A stretch of DNA of 64,000 bases, from NCBI RefSeq assembly GCF_000372645.1, contig NZ_APMP01000014.1, positions 1-64,000 on the forward strand, read 5' to 3'. The stretch is from Caulobacter vibrioides OR37. Lineage in GTDB: Bacteria; Pseudomonadota; Alphaproteobacteria; Caulobacterales; Caulobacteraceae. Under the pieces are notes generated by a model. That model did no database searches, had not been told where the DNA came from, and saw only the letters and a list, made by a program, of their open reading frames with translations. Positions 15,980-24,574 of the stretch are shown here, piece after piece (positions within the stretch are counted from its first letter, which is position 1; every line of letters begins with the position of its first letter). A program made the position numbers and the translations under genes.

Positions 15980-17299
15980 TCAGACGGCCTGGGCTTCGCG
16001 CGGCGCGGACGGGGCCTGCGCCCAGAGCGCGCCGCTCAGCAGCGCCATGGTCAGGATCGCCTGAACCACGACGCACGGGCCGATCGCCTCCTGGCCCCAG
16101 ACGGGCAGGGCGGTCGCCAGAAGGAGGACAAGGCCGAAGCTTCCGGCCAAGTTCATACCCGCCGAGAGACCGGGACGGCCCAGGGCGGTCAGCGCCGCGC
16201 TCAGGGGCGGAGCGCACAACAGGATCGTCCGCGCGGTGGCCAGCCACGGCATCAAGCCGCCAGCCGACGCGAAGCGCTCGCCGCCGATCAGGGCGGCTAA
16301 GGCGCCGCCGAACAGGCCGAAGGCGCCGCAGATCGGGATCGCGACGGCCATGGCTATGCCGCTCGCTCGCGCGATCGTGGAGATCACGAGGCCCGTCTGG
16401 CCGCGCGCCGCCAGCTTGGCCAGCTCGGCGAAAGCGGCCTGGCCCAGGCTTTGGGCGGGCTGGGAAATGACGATCGTGGCGCGTTGGGCTATGGCGAAGA
16501 GACCCGCGGCGGCAGGTCCGCCAAACCAGCCGACGGCTAGCGGCGTCACGCGCGCGGTCAGTTCGGCGAAGGTGACGTCGGCGTTCGCGCCCAGCATGAA
16601 GCGCAGAAGGCCAGGGTTTTCCGTCCTGACTCCGCGCGGGTCGATGCGAAGCGACCGCCAGCGCAGGGCTCGCGGGGCGGTGGCGAAGGCCATGATCCAC
16701 ATCACCGCCCATTCCAGGATCGCGGCGACCAGCCATGCCCATAGGAAGCCTACGAGGCCCCAGTGGCCGGCCCAAACGATCAGAGCTCCGATCAGGCGCG
16801 CGACCGGCGGGACCAGGCTGTGGGCGCCGAGCAGGTCGAAACGGCCGGTCACCTGGAGATAGCCCGCGGCGGTGGCGCGGACGGAGGCCAGGACCGCCAG
16901 GCTGTAAGGCGCGCTGAGCGCGATCGTTTGCGGCGTCCAGCCCAGGCGGGCTCCCACCCAGGGCGCCAGCAAGGCGGCCGCGATAACCGCGACCACGCCG
17001 CACGCCAACTCCAGCATGGCCGCGAATTTCAGCAGTCGCGCCAAGCGCTCTTCGTCGCCGGCCAGGAGAGCCTGGGCGCCGTAGCGCACCACGGCGTGCC
17101 AGCCGGGGAACTCGATGATCCCCGCGACGGTCAGGATGTAGGTGTGGACGAGGACCAGGATCCCATAGTCGGTCGGTCCCAAGGCGTGCGCGGCCAGGGC
17201 CATGTAAACCACGCTGACCAAGCCGGCGCCGGCTTTACCGCTCAGAAGGCGCGCGGCGTTTCCGAAGATCCCGCGCAGAATCCGCCGATCACCCGTCAC
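15980..17299 (-). CDS. Polysaccharide/oligosaccharide flippase (Wzx-like)
   Basis: A 439-residue protein with about 12 hydrophobic segments of the MATE/Wzx superfamily. It opens with the usual NAARLLSGKAGAGLVSVVYM helix and the ALGPTDYGILVLVHT loop. Such proteins move undecaprenyl-linked glycans from the inner to the outer leaflet of the cytoplasmic membrane. It lies 34 bases upstream of the GT4 gene on the same strand. The start is GTG; no clear ribosome site precedes it, so the true start could be slightly downstream. Its substrate is unknown. Confidence 0.85.
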   Translation of the reverse strand: MTGDRRILRGIFGNAARLLSGKAGAGLVSVVYMALAAHALGPTDYGILVLVHTYILTVAGIIEFPGWHAVVRYGAQALLAGDEERLARLLKFAAMLELACGVVAVIAAALLAPWVGARLGWTPQTIALSAPYSLAVLASVRATAAGYLQVTGRFDLLGAHSLVPPVARLIGALIVWAGHWGLVGFLWAWLVAAILEWAVMWIMAFATAPRALRWRSLRIDPRGVRTENPGLLRFMLGANADVTFAELTARVTPLAVGWFGGPAAAGLFAIAQRATIVISQPAQSLGQAAFAELAKLAARGQTGLVISTIARASGIAMAVAIPICGAFGLFGGALAALIGGERFASAGGLMPWLATARTILLCAPPLSAALTALGRPGLSAGMNLAGSFGLVLLLATALPVWGQEAIGPCVVVQAILTMALLSGALWAQAPSAPREAQAV

Positions 17300-17418
17300 G
17301 GCGGGAGACTGTCAGCTGGCGAACTGGGACGTCGTCGGAGGAAAAGCGCAACCGCATACGAGGTTGACGGCGCCGTGCGCCGGCAACCTTACCCGTGATT
17401 TGAAATGCCCCAACGGCG

Positions 17419-18315
17419 TCAGGTTTTCCGACCGCGCGTAAGCGAGGCCAGCGCGACCGCCAGGCCTTTGGGCGAGCCCTTCAGCCATTTGGCGTCGATC
17501 AAGGTCACGGGGCCGCAGGCGGCCAGGGTGTGGCGGCCGCGATGATAGCGGCCGGCATTGACCGGCGGTTTGAGGATCGGCGAGGTCTCGGCCTCGAAAC
17601 GGTCCGGCGTCAGGACGTTGACGGCCAGCAGCCGCAGGTCGCCGCCATAGGTTCGGGTGCAGTCCTGAACCGGCAGATGCAGCCGGCCGTCGTGGACAAA
17701 CGGCGTGCCGCCCGGACGGCTGCTGGCCAGATCGATCCGCACAGGATTGCCCGGATGGGTGCGCCAGGGACCCTCGATGCGGTCGGCATAGGCCAGATGC
17801 AGCTTGCCCTGCTTGTCGCGTTGAGACCCCGTCGGAGAATAGGCCATCCACCAGCGATCCTCCCAGCGGAACAGGGTCGGATCGATGGCCGGGGTGTCGA
17901 AGGCGATCTTCGTGACCGGCTCCCAGACGTCGGGAAAGCGCCGCGCGCGGTAGAGGGTGAAGGTTCCCGACCGGAAGGCCTCCGGCGTCATCCAGGTCTC
18001 GCCCTCGGCCTCGGTGATCATGGGGTAGGAGAGGTGCCAGGGTTCGCGGAGCACGGTCTGGCGGCTGACTGGCCGGAAGTCGGCGTCCAGCTCGAGGTGG
18101 TCGATCACGCCGTGCCGCGTGCGATAGTCATAGGCCTCGGCGAACAGATGCAGCCGGCCGTCGCGCCAGACGCCGAAGGGGTCGGCCAGGAATGTGAAGT
18201 CCGGCTCCTCGGGCAGCCAGCGCACGGGGGCTTCGTGGAGGCCGCCGGCCGAGGCGATCGCCTGGATGGGTCGTTCGATGACGCCGACGCGCCAGATGTC
18301 CGAGAAGATGGGCAT
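17419..18315 (-). CDS. Beta-propeller glycan protein (GINT1 N-terminal-like)
   Basis: A 298-residue soluble protein made of repeated blades, each with a DP-F/W pattern: FLADPFGVWRDGRLHLFAEA, SYPMITEAEGETWMTPE, DPTLFRWEDRWWMAYSP and GGTPFVHDGRLHLPVQD. This is the five-bladed GH43-like fold found in front of plant glucosamine inositolphosphorylceramide transferases and in bacterial polysaccharide loci. Its catalytic activity is unproven. It shares the strand with the flippase and GT4 genes, with a 119-base gap. ATG 18315 is chosen because the propeller begins there; the frame is open to 18390. A 44-codon open frame ends 8 bases upstream. Confidence 0.75.
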   Translation of the reverse strand: MPIFSDIWRVGVIERPIQAIASAGGLHEAPVRWLPEEPDFTFLADPFGVWRDGRLHLFAEAYDYRTRHGVIDHLELDADFRPVSRQTVLREPWHLSYPMITEAEGETWMTPEAFRSGTFTLYRARRFPDVWEPVTKIAFDTPAIDPTLFRWEDRWWMAYSPTGSQRDKQGKLHLAYADRIEGPWRTHPGNPVRIDLASSRPGGTPFVHDGRLHLPVQDCTRTYGGDLRLLAVNVLTPDRFEAETSPILKPPVNAGRYHRGRHTLAACGPVTLIDAKWLKGSPKGLAVALASLTRGRKT

Positions 18316-18561
18316 GGCCTGGGCTAGCCCGGCGGCGAGCCGGTTGGCAAGGTCGTCCAAAAGAAACCGCCGCCGCGGAGCGCCCCCCACAAGGCGTCCG
18401 AAACGGCGGCGAAGGCCTCGCGGCCGACCGCGCCCTGGTGAAGCGCGACCTGAAGCATGGATAACGCCGTCATGCGAGGCGTCGAACGCTTTCGCCCGCC
18501 GCGCGAGCCCGGCGTCGCCGCGCCCCGTTGCCTTGCCGCGCGGGCGCGCTATCTAGCCCGC

Positions 18562-18963
18562 ATGGCTCTGCACATCATAAAGCTGGTCGTGGGCTGCGAC
18601 ACGATCGAGGACCTTCTCGAATGGCATAAGGACAAGAGCCAGCCCTGGGTCATGCACACCCGCATGACGCCCAAGCGGATCGATGAGGTTCTGGACGGCG
18701 GCTCGCTGTACCGCGTGTTCAAGGGACAGGTCCTGTGCCGCCAGAAAATCCTGGCGATCGATACGATCGGCTCCGGGCCCGCCTCGCGGTGCGAGGTGAC
18801 CGTCGATCCGCCGATCATCCGCGTCGCGCCGCAGCCGCGTCGGGCGTTCCAGGGCTGGCGCTATCTCAAGCCCGAGGACGCGCCGCCCGATCTGACCGAG
18901 GCCGAGTCCGCCGACCTGCCGCCGGACCTCGCGCGGCAATTGAGAGAGCTGGGCGCCTGGTAG
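18562..18963 (+). CDS. DUF1489 family protein
   Basis: A 133-residue cytoplasmic protein matching the alphaproteobacterial DUF1489 family. It starts MALHIIKLVVGCDTIEDL and contains HTRMTPKRIDEVLDGGSLYR, GQVLCRQKIL and APQPRRAFQGWRYL. The function is unknown; the family is widely conserved in Alphaproteobacteria. The frame is open from 18457, but conservation and the leucine/isoleucine-rich start point to ATG 18562. Confidence 0.85.
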   Translation: MALHIIKLVVGCDTIEDLLEWHKDKSQPWVMHTRMTPKRIDEVLDGGSLYRVFKGQVLCRQKILAIDTIGSGPASRCEVTVDPPIIRVAPQPRRAFQGWRYLKPEDAPPDLTEAESADLPPDLARQLRELGAW

Positions 18964-19049
18964 CGTTCGCGAGCCTTTTTAAAGGCGTCGCGGTGGCCTT
19001 CTTATCGCTCTCGAGCCCCTGTAGCGCCTAAAGCGTCGGTCCGGTCTTT

Positions 19050-19907
19050 TCAGCCGACAGCCATGTTGTCGATCAGCCGCGTCTTGCCCAGCTTGGCGGC
19101 GATCAGGATCCGGCCCTTGGCCTGACCGATCGGACCGGGACCCAAGCGCGTCAGATCCCCGGCCTCGCGCACCTCGACATAGTCCACCGGATCAAAGCCC
19201 GCGGCCAGCAAGGCGGCCTTAGCCGCCTGCTCGGCCTCGTCGACGCGCCCGCCGGCGGCGACGGCGGCGGCGGCCGTCTTCATCGCGGCGGGCAAGGCGG
19301 TGGCGGCGGCGCGGTCCTCGGGGGACAGGTAGGCGTTGCGCGAGGAGAGCGCCAAGCCATCCTCGGCGCGGGCGGTCGGCGCGCCGATGATCTCGATCGG
19401 AATGTCCAGATCGCGAGCCATGCGGCGGATCACCTGCAATTGCTGATAGTCCTTCTCGCCGAACACGGCGACGTCGGCCTGGCTCTGGATGAAGAGCTTG
19501 GCCACGACGGTGGCGACACCACCGAAGAACTGGGGTCGCGCCGCGCCTTCCAGCGGTTCCGAGACGCCCGACACCGTCACGGCCGTCGCGAATCCCGGGG
19601 CGTACATTTCTTCTCCGGACGGCGCGAACAGCAGGTCGCAGCCGACCGAGGTCAGCTTCTCGACGTCTGCGGCCTCGCCACGCGGATAGGCGTCGAAATC
19701 CTCATGCGGGGCGAACTGCTTGGGATTGACGAAGACGGTGGCGATCACGCGGTCGGCGCGGGTCTGGGCCAGGCGAACCAGCGACAGGTGGCCTTCGTGC
19801 AGGGCGCCCATGGTCGGGACCAAGGCCACGCGCTGGCCGTCCGCCTTCCAGGCTCGGACGTGTTCCCTCATCCGCGCGACGGTGCGGACGATGATCGGGC
19901 CGGTCAT
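19050..19907 (-). CDS. panC: Pantothenate synthetase
   Basis: PanC joins pantoate and beta-alanine with ATP to make pantothenate, the CoA precursor. The 285-residue protein has the adenylate-forming motif PTMGALHEGHLSLV (HxGH), VFVNPKQF, the second-half signature GEKDYQQLQVIRRM and the pantoate-site run LALSSRNAYL. ATG 19907 gives the conserved N terminus; the longer frame to 20177 would overlap the divergent mipZ. The genes are back to back with about 200 bases between starts. Confidence 0.95.
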   Translation of the reverse strand: MTGPIIVRTVARMREHVRAWKADGQRVALVPTMGALHEGHLSLVRLAQTRADRVIATVFVNPKQFAPHEDFDAYPRGEAADVEKLTSVGCDLLFAPSGEEMYAPGFATAVTVSGVSEPLEGAARPQFFGGVATVVAKLFIQSQADVAVFGEKDYQQLQVIRRMARDLDIPIEIIGAPTARAEDGLALSSRNAYLSPEDRAAATALPAAMKTAAAAVAAGGRVDEAEQAAKAALLAAGFDPVDYVEVREAGDLTRLGPGPIGQAKGRILIAAKLGKTRLIDNMAVG

Positions 19908-20023
19908 GCTGGGTCTCCAAGCGAACAGGCTTGGCTTATGACCGCCCCGCGCGGTCAGGTCCACCACCCCCATGGGGCGCCGTCGCGCGAAGGTGCGACA
20001 ATTATGCCTGTGGATTGAACCGC

Positions 20024-20050
20024 TTGACCTCCTGGGGCGTCGGTAACATC
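20024..20050 (+). promoter_or_regulatory. Possible mipZ promoter
   Basis: TTGACC (20024-20029), a 13-base spacer and GTAACATC (20043-20050) resemble the Caulobacter housekeeping promoter pattern (TTGACg, 10-14 bases, GCTAnAwC). A TTAACC half-site, like a CtrA half-site, follows at 20054. This is pattern matching only. Confidence 0.35.
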
Positions 20051-20105
20051 GTGTTAACCTTCTGTCCAAGGTCGCGCGAGTCGCGACGCATGAAGGATCG
20101 ATCCC

Positions 20106-20942
20106 ATGGCCGAAACGCGCGTCATCGTCGTCGGCAACGAGAAGGGCGGGGCTGGCAAGTCCACCATCGCCGTGCATCTGGTCACGGCCTTGCTGTACGG
20201 CGGCGCCAAGGTCGCGGTGCTGGACCTAGACCTGCGTCAGCGCACCTCGGCCCGGTTCTTCGAGAACCGGCGCGCCTGGCTGGCCAGCAAGAAGCTGGAT
20301 CTGCCGGAGCCCTTGGCCCTGAACCTCAGCGACAACGACGTCGCCCTGGCGGAGCGGTCGGAGGAAGAGCAGGTCGCCGGCTTCGAAGCGGCCTTCGCTA
20401 GAGGGCTCGAGACGTGCGACTTCGTGCTGATCGACACGCCCGGCGGCGACAGCGCAATCACGCGGCTGGCCCACGGCCGCGCGGACCTGGTCGTGACGCC
20501 GATGAACGACAGCTTCGTCGACTTCGACATGCTGGGCACGGTCGACCCGGTGACCATGGAGCTGACCAAACCCAGCCTCTATTCGCTGACGGTCTGGGAA
20601 GGCCGCAAGCAGCGCGCCCTGTCCGGCCAACGCCAGGCCATGGACTGGGTCGTCTTGCGCAATCGTCTGGCCACGACGGAAGCGCGGAACCGCAAGCGCC
20701 TTGAAGATCGCCTGACGGCCCTGGCCAAGCGGGTCGGCTTCCGGATCGGCCCCGGCCTGCGTGACCGCGTGATCTATCGCGAACTGTTCCCGTTCGGGCT
20801 GACCATCGCCGATCTGTCGCCCCAGGTTCGTCCGGTGCCGGTGTCGCTCCAGCATCTGGCGGCTCGCCAGGAACTGCGCGCCCTGATGCATTCCCTGGGC
20901 TTGTCGAACTATTCGGGCGAGACCCTGCTGGCGGCGCAATAG
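20106..20942 (+). CDS. mipZ: Division-plane positioning ATPase MipZ
   Basis: A 278-residue ParA-family ATPase with the deviant Walker A loop GNEKGGAGKST (residues 10-20; signature Lys13 and P-loop Lys18). It also has LDLDLRQRTSARFFENR, a switch region in LIDTPGGDSAITR, and the MipZ-specific C-terminal part. In Caulobacter, MipZ binds ParB at the origins, forms a bipolar gradient and blocks FtsZ assembly near the poles, so the Z ring forms at midcell. It is recognised by near-identity to the remembered C. crescentus protein. It is divergent from panC. Confidence 0.95.
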   Translation: MAETRVIVVGNEKGGAGKSTIAVHLVTALLYGGAKVAVLDLDLRQRTSARFFENRRAWLASKKLDLPEPLALNLSDNDVALAERSEEEQVAGFEAAFARGLETCDFVLIDTPGGDSAITRLAHGRADLVVTPMNDSFVDFDMLGTVDPVTMELTKPSLYSLTVWEGRKQRALSGQRQAMDWVVLRNRLATTEARNRKRLEDRLTALAKRVGFRIGPGLRDRVIYRELFPFGLTIADLSPQVRPVPVSLQHLAARQELRALMHSLGLSNYSGETLLAAQ

Positions 20943-21026
20943 GCGCTGCTCTAAGGTTCTCGCGGCGCGCTCCGCGGCTCAGGCTTAGCGGGCGATCTCG
21001 CCGCCCGTTCCGCGTTTGGTGCGCCG

Positions 21027-21458
21027 ATGATTTACCTGTTGCTGGGTGTGGCCGCCTTGGCCTTGATGCTGTGGCCGCGCCGTCCGTTGCTCAAGGGCGA
21101 TGGCTGGCGGGTAGGGGCGGGCGTCACCTCGATCATCGCCTTCGCCGGGGCCGGCTACGCGGCCGTGCGCGCCTCTTGGGAAATGGCCGCCGTGCTGGGC
21201 GTCGTCGGCTTGTGGAGCGCCACCGAGGCGCGCCGCCGGCCACAGATCCGCAAGGTCATGGCGCCGCCGCCCAAGAGCGAGCTCAGCCTGTCCGAGGCCC
21301 GCGCGATCCTCGGCGTCGGCCCCGAGGCGACCTTGGACGAGGTCCGCGCTGCCTACGCGCGGCTGATCCAGATGGCCCACCCCGACAAGGGCGGCACCGC
21401 TGGTCTGGCCGCGCAGCTGAACGCCGCGCGCGACCGTTTGATCAAGCGGCGCGGCTGA
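21027..21458 (+). CDS. Membrane-anchored J-domain protein
   Basis: A 143-residue protein with two N-terminal hydrophobic segments (about 1-16 and 30-63) and a compact C-terminal J domain (about 86-140). The essential HPD tripeptide is at 118-120 (LIQMAHPDKGG). The layout (membrane segments first, J domain last) resembles Tim14/PAM18-type co-chaperones, which stimulate an Hsp70 at a membrane. It probably recruits DnaK to the inner membrane. It sits 84 bases after mipZ on the same strand. Confidence 0.85.
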   Translation: MIYLLLGVAALALMLWPRRPLLKGDGWRVGAGVTSIIAFAGAGYAAVRASWEMAAVLGVVGLWSATEARRRPQIRKVMAPPPKSELSLSEARAILGVGPEATLDEVRAAYARLIQMAHPDKGGTAGLAAQLNAARDRLIKRRG

Positions 21459-21619
21459 GCTAGGACTGACGCCATGATCAGTCGTGAACGCTTCTGGCGC
21501 CGCCGTTCCTCGGGCCCGACCTGCTCGGTATGACGCCCTGACACTTTTCAAGGCGAGCCAACCGCTCGGCGGAGCGGCGTGGCTCCAGGCGTCATTTCAA
21601 TTCGGACCTTGATCACACC

Positions 21620-22837
21620 ATGACTTCCCAACCCATCGACTGGGCCGAGCGCTTCAGCGAGCGCATGAATCGTGTCCGCGCCAGCGAGATCCGCGAACTG
21701 CTGAAGCTGCTGGACCAGCCGGACATCCTGTCCTTCGCCGGCGGTATTCCCGATCCTGGCCTGTTTCCGGCCGAGCGCATTCAAGCCGACTACGCGGCCA
21801 TCCTCGCTGATCCGGCTCTGGCGGCGCAGGCGCTGCAATATTCGGTCAGCGAGGGCTATCTGCCGCTACGCGCGTGGATCGCCGAGCGCATGACCCGCGA
21901 CGGAATGCCGTGCGAGCCGACCAACATCATGCTGACCGCCGGCTCGCAGCAGGCGCTGGACTTGATCGGCAAGCTGTTCATCGGTCCCGGCGACACGGTC
22001 GTGGTGGCCCGGCCGACCTATCTTGGCGCGCTGCAGGCGTTCAACGGCTATCAGCCGGCCTATCGTGACCTGCCCGAGGGCGCGCTGCGCGGCGAGCCCA
22101 CCGACTTGCCGCGCGGAGCCCTGGGCTATTTCGTGCCCGACTTCGCCAACCCGACCGGCGTCAGCCTGACGTTGGAGCAGCGCCAGGCGCTCCTTGAGAT
22201 GGCGAATGCGTTGGACATGACCCTGATCGAGGACGCCGCCTATCGTGAGTTGCGCTTCGAGGGCGAGGCGACGCCAACGCTGTTGGCGCTGGACATCGCC
22301 CAATCGGGCGGCGTCGACAACGCGCGGACCCTTTTCCTGGGCACGCTGTCCAAGACCCTGTCGCCGGCTCTCCGCATCGGCTGGGTGTGCGGGCCCAAGA
22401 CGGTGATCGAGAAGCTGGTCCTCCTCAAGCAGGGGGCGGATCTGCACGTCTCGACGATCAACCAGATGGTCGCCCACCGCGCCGTCTCCGAAGGTTATGA
22501 CCAGCACCTGCACCGACTGCGCGGCGCCTATGGCCACAAGGGGCGGGTCATGCTGGCGGCGCTCGAGCGGTCCATGCCCGAGGGGGTGACCTGGTCGCAT
22601 CCGGAAGGCGGCATGTTCGTTTGGATCGACCTGCCCGAAGGCATGGAAGGCGCGACGCTGCTGGCGCGGGCCATCGAGGAGGAGCGGGTGGCCTTCGTGC
22701 CCGGCGCGCCGTTCTTCGCCGAGGTCCCATCGGCCAACGCCATCCGCCTCAGCTATTCCTTGCCGACCGACGCCCAGATCGAGGAGGGCGTGGGACGCCT
22801 GGCTCGGTTGATCCGGCGGGTGACGGCCGAGGCCTGA
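21620..22837 (+). CDS. PLP-dependent aminotransferase (2-aminoadipate/LysN-like)
   Basis: A 405-residue fold type I aminotransferase of the MocR-like/LysN branch. The N terminus has DILSFAGGIPDPGLFPAERI and LQYSVSEGYLPLRAWIAERM. The lysine that binds pyridoxal phosphate is in FLGTLSKTLSPALRIGW, and the substrate-carboxylate arginine is near NAIRLSYS. Substrates cannot be read from sequence; related enzymes use 2-aminoadipate, aromatic or branched-chain amino acids. There is no DNA-binding domain, so it is an enzyme, not a MocR regulator. Confidence 0.85.
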   Translation: MTSQPIDWAERFSERMNRVRASEIRELLKLLDQPDILSFAGGIPDPGLFPAERIQADYAAILADPALAAQALQYSVSEGYLPLRAWIAERMTRDGMPCEPTNIMLTAGSQQALDLIGKLFIGPGDTVVVARPTYLGALQAFNGYQPAYRDLPEGALRGEPTDLPRGALGYFVPDFANPTGVSLTLEQRQALLEMANALDMTLIEDAAYRELRFEGEATPTLLALDIAQSGGVDNARTLFLGTLSKTLSPALRIGWVCGPKTVIEKLVLLKQGADLHVSTINQMVAHRAVSEGYDQHLHRLRGAYGHKGRVMLAALERSMPEGVTWSHPEGGMFVWIDLPEGMEGATLLARAIEEERVAFVPGAPFFAEVPSANAIRLSYSLPTDAQIEEGVGRLARLIRRVTAEA

Positions 22838-22843
22838 CACCCT

Positions 22844-22974
22844 CATCCGATTTCCCCGGCGAAGGTCGGGGGCCACCATCCTGAGCATCAGCCGTGAATG
22901 CGAAAGGGCGCCGAGTTAATCGCTCGGCGCCCTTGGTTCGATCTGGAGCCGGCCTTCGCCGGGAAGGTCGGATG
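22844..22974. repeat. Small inverted-repeat element (MITE/REP-like) with internal terminator
   Basis: The 22-base left end (22844-22865) and the right end (22953-22974) are imperfect inverted copies with about three mismatches; both contain the CCCGGCGAAGG core. Between them lies a strong hairpin (22904-22934). The same core, as a compact palindrome, appears at 44409-44440. No protein is encoded, so any movement would be non-autonomous. Confidence 0.6.
22904..22934. terminator. Terminator between convergent aminotransferase and carboxypeptidase genes
   Basis: AAGGGCGCCGAG (22904-22915) pairs perfectly over 12 bp with 22923-22934 around a 7-nt loop. It lies between two convergent genes and could stop both. 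Confidence 0.65.
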
Positions 22975-22982
22975 GTTTGGGT

Positions 22983-24281
22983 TTACGGCGCCAGCACCAT
23001 GCAGGGCACGCGTTTGGCCTTCAGGGCCGAGCAGGCGCCGCGCGCGGCTTCGGAGGTCATGCCCTGGAACTGGGCGCGGAACGCGCCGCCCGCGCCTTCC
23101 ACGGCGCTCTCGGCGCCGGCCACCACCTTGGCGAAGCGCCCGCGCACCAGCTTGAGCTGGTCGTTGGCCAGGGCCTTCGACTTGAAGGCCCCGACCTGCA
23201 CGCCCCACTCGCCCTTCGGCTTCTTGGCCGGAGCGGCGGCTTGGGCCGCGCGCAGGGTGGGGGAGATCTTCACCGGAGTCGGATGCGGCTTCTCGGTCAG
23301 GACGATCTGCAGGCCGGCCTGGTCGCCGTCGCCCTGTTCGACCGAGGGGCGCTCGATCGGACCCGAAGGCTCGTCCTCATAGATGTTGGCGGCGATGGTG
23401 GTGCGCTCGCCGCGCGCCCGGCGTTTCATCACGTCGAAGCCCGTCAGCAGCAGGTCTTCCATATTGTTGTCGCGCCAGGCGGTGGAGGGGCCGCCCAGCA
23501 CCACGGCGATCAGGCGACGGCCGTCGCGCACCGCCGAGCCGGCGAGGTTGAAGCCGCTGGCGTTGGTGTAGCCGGTCTTCAGGCCGTCGAACCCTTCCAT
23601 GCTGTCCAGCAGGCGGTTGTGGCCCTTTACGTAGTTTCCGCGGAAGGTGAAGCCCCTGACGCTGAAATACGAATAGTACTGCGGGAAGTCGCGCATGATG
23701 GCGCGTGACAGGATGGCGAGGTCGCGCGCGGTCGAGATCTGGCGGCTGTCAGGCAGGCCCGAGGCGTTCACGAAGCGGCTGTTGCGCATCCCCAGTTCCT
23801 GGCCGCGCAGGGTCATCAGGGCGGCGAATCGCGACTCGCTGCCGGCCAGCCGCTCGGCCGTGGCGACGGCGACGTCGTTGGCCGACTTCACGGTCATCGA
23901 CTTGATCGCCTCGTCGACCGACAGGCTGTCGCCGGGCGGGATGCCGATCTTGGTCGGCGCCTGGGCGGCGGCGCGAGGCGACATGACGATCCGGTCGGTG
24001 AGCTTCAGGCGGCCTTCGCTCAGCGCCTCGAAGGTCAGGTACAGGGTCATCAGCTTGGTGACCGAGGCCGGGTAGCGAGGGCTGTCGGCCCTTTTGTCGT
24101 AAAGAACTTCGCCCGAATTGGCGTCGATGACGATCGCCGCGTACTTCGGCTCCGAGGCGTTCAGCTGCAGATACGGTATGGCGGCCGAGGCGGCGGTCGG
24201 CGCCAGGGCGCCGACGAGGCACGACAGGGCCAGGCCGGCGGCGGCGAGCAGCGAACGGGCGGACAAAAGCTTGGCGAACAT
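22983..24281 (-). CDS. D-alanyl-D-alanine carboxypeptidase with SPOR domain
   Basis: A 432-residue exported penicillin-binding protein. The signal peptide covers about residues 1-33 (ends TAASAA). The S11-family motifs are SVTK (Ser73, Lys76), SAN (133-135) and KTG (235-237). It removes the terminal D-Ala from peptidoglycan stem peptides in the periplasm. Instead of the usual amphipathic C-terminal anchor it ends in a SPOR-like domain (about 358-432, GEWGVQVGAFKSKALANDQL), which binds denuded glycan at division sites. That suggests septal targeting. ATG 24281 begins a good signal peptide; upstream sequence in the open frame does not. Confidence 0.9.
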   Translation of the reverse strand: MFAKLLSARSLLAAAGLALSCLVGALAPTAASAAIPYLQLNASEPKYAAIVIDANSGEVLYDKRADSPRYPASVTKLMTLYLTFEALSEGRLKLTDRIVMSPRAAAQAPTKIGIPPGDSLSVDEAIKSMTVKSANDVAVATAERLAGSESRFAALMTLRGQELGMRNSRFVNASGLPDSRQISTARDLAILSRAIMRDFPQYYSYFSVRGFTFRGNYVKGHNRLLDSMEGFDGLKTGYTNASGFNLAGSAVRDGRRLIAVVLGGPSTAWRDNNMEDLLLTGFDVMKRRARGERTTIAANIYEDEPSGPIERPSVEQGDGDQAGLQIVLTEKPHPTPVKISPTLRAAQAAAPAKKPKGEWGVQVGAFKSKALANDQLKLVRGRFAKVVAGAESAVEGAGGAFRAQFQGMTSEAARGACSALKAKRVPCMVLAP

Positions 24282-24420
24282 TAAGTGACGTCCGTCATTT
24301 GAACTGAGCGGTTCCGCACCGCCACACGCGTGATCGTAACATGATGGACGCGCCCTTTCGCTAAAGTAAACAACTGGTGAGCGATCATGCCGCACGGGCT
24401 GAAAAATCCTTGGCGTGCTT

Positions 24421-24487
24421 GGAATGCTGCAGCTTGACGCTGCGTTATGGTGCGCTGCACAAATTCCTTGACTGCTGCACTGCAACA
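24421..24487 (+). promoter_or_regulatory. TGC-rich cluster upstream of phasin (candidate PhaR operator and promoter)
   Basis: Within 67 bases there are repeated TGC/GCA units: TGCTGCAG, GCTGCG, TGCGCTGCA and TGCTGCACTGCA. Two TTGAC boxes (24434 and 24468) are interleaved. PhaR, the repressor of phasin genes in PHB-making Alphaproteobacteria, is known to bind TGC-rich sites. The arrangement, overlapping a possible -35, fits repression relieved by PHB granules. Confidence 0.5.
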
Positions 24488-24574
24488 TGGGAAAACCACG
24501 TTGTTCCAAACGCGCATGGCGAGTTGCCGCTCGACCGTCCGCCCCGCCCGTCCTTCCTCCCCAGGAGAATTCCC

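Noticed and set aside
18324..18458. A 44-codon minus-strand frame just upstream of the propeller gene
   Set aside because: It has no ribosome site, no recognisable features and remains open further upstream without conservation. It could be a gene remnant, but I cannot support it as a gene.
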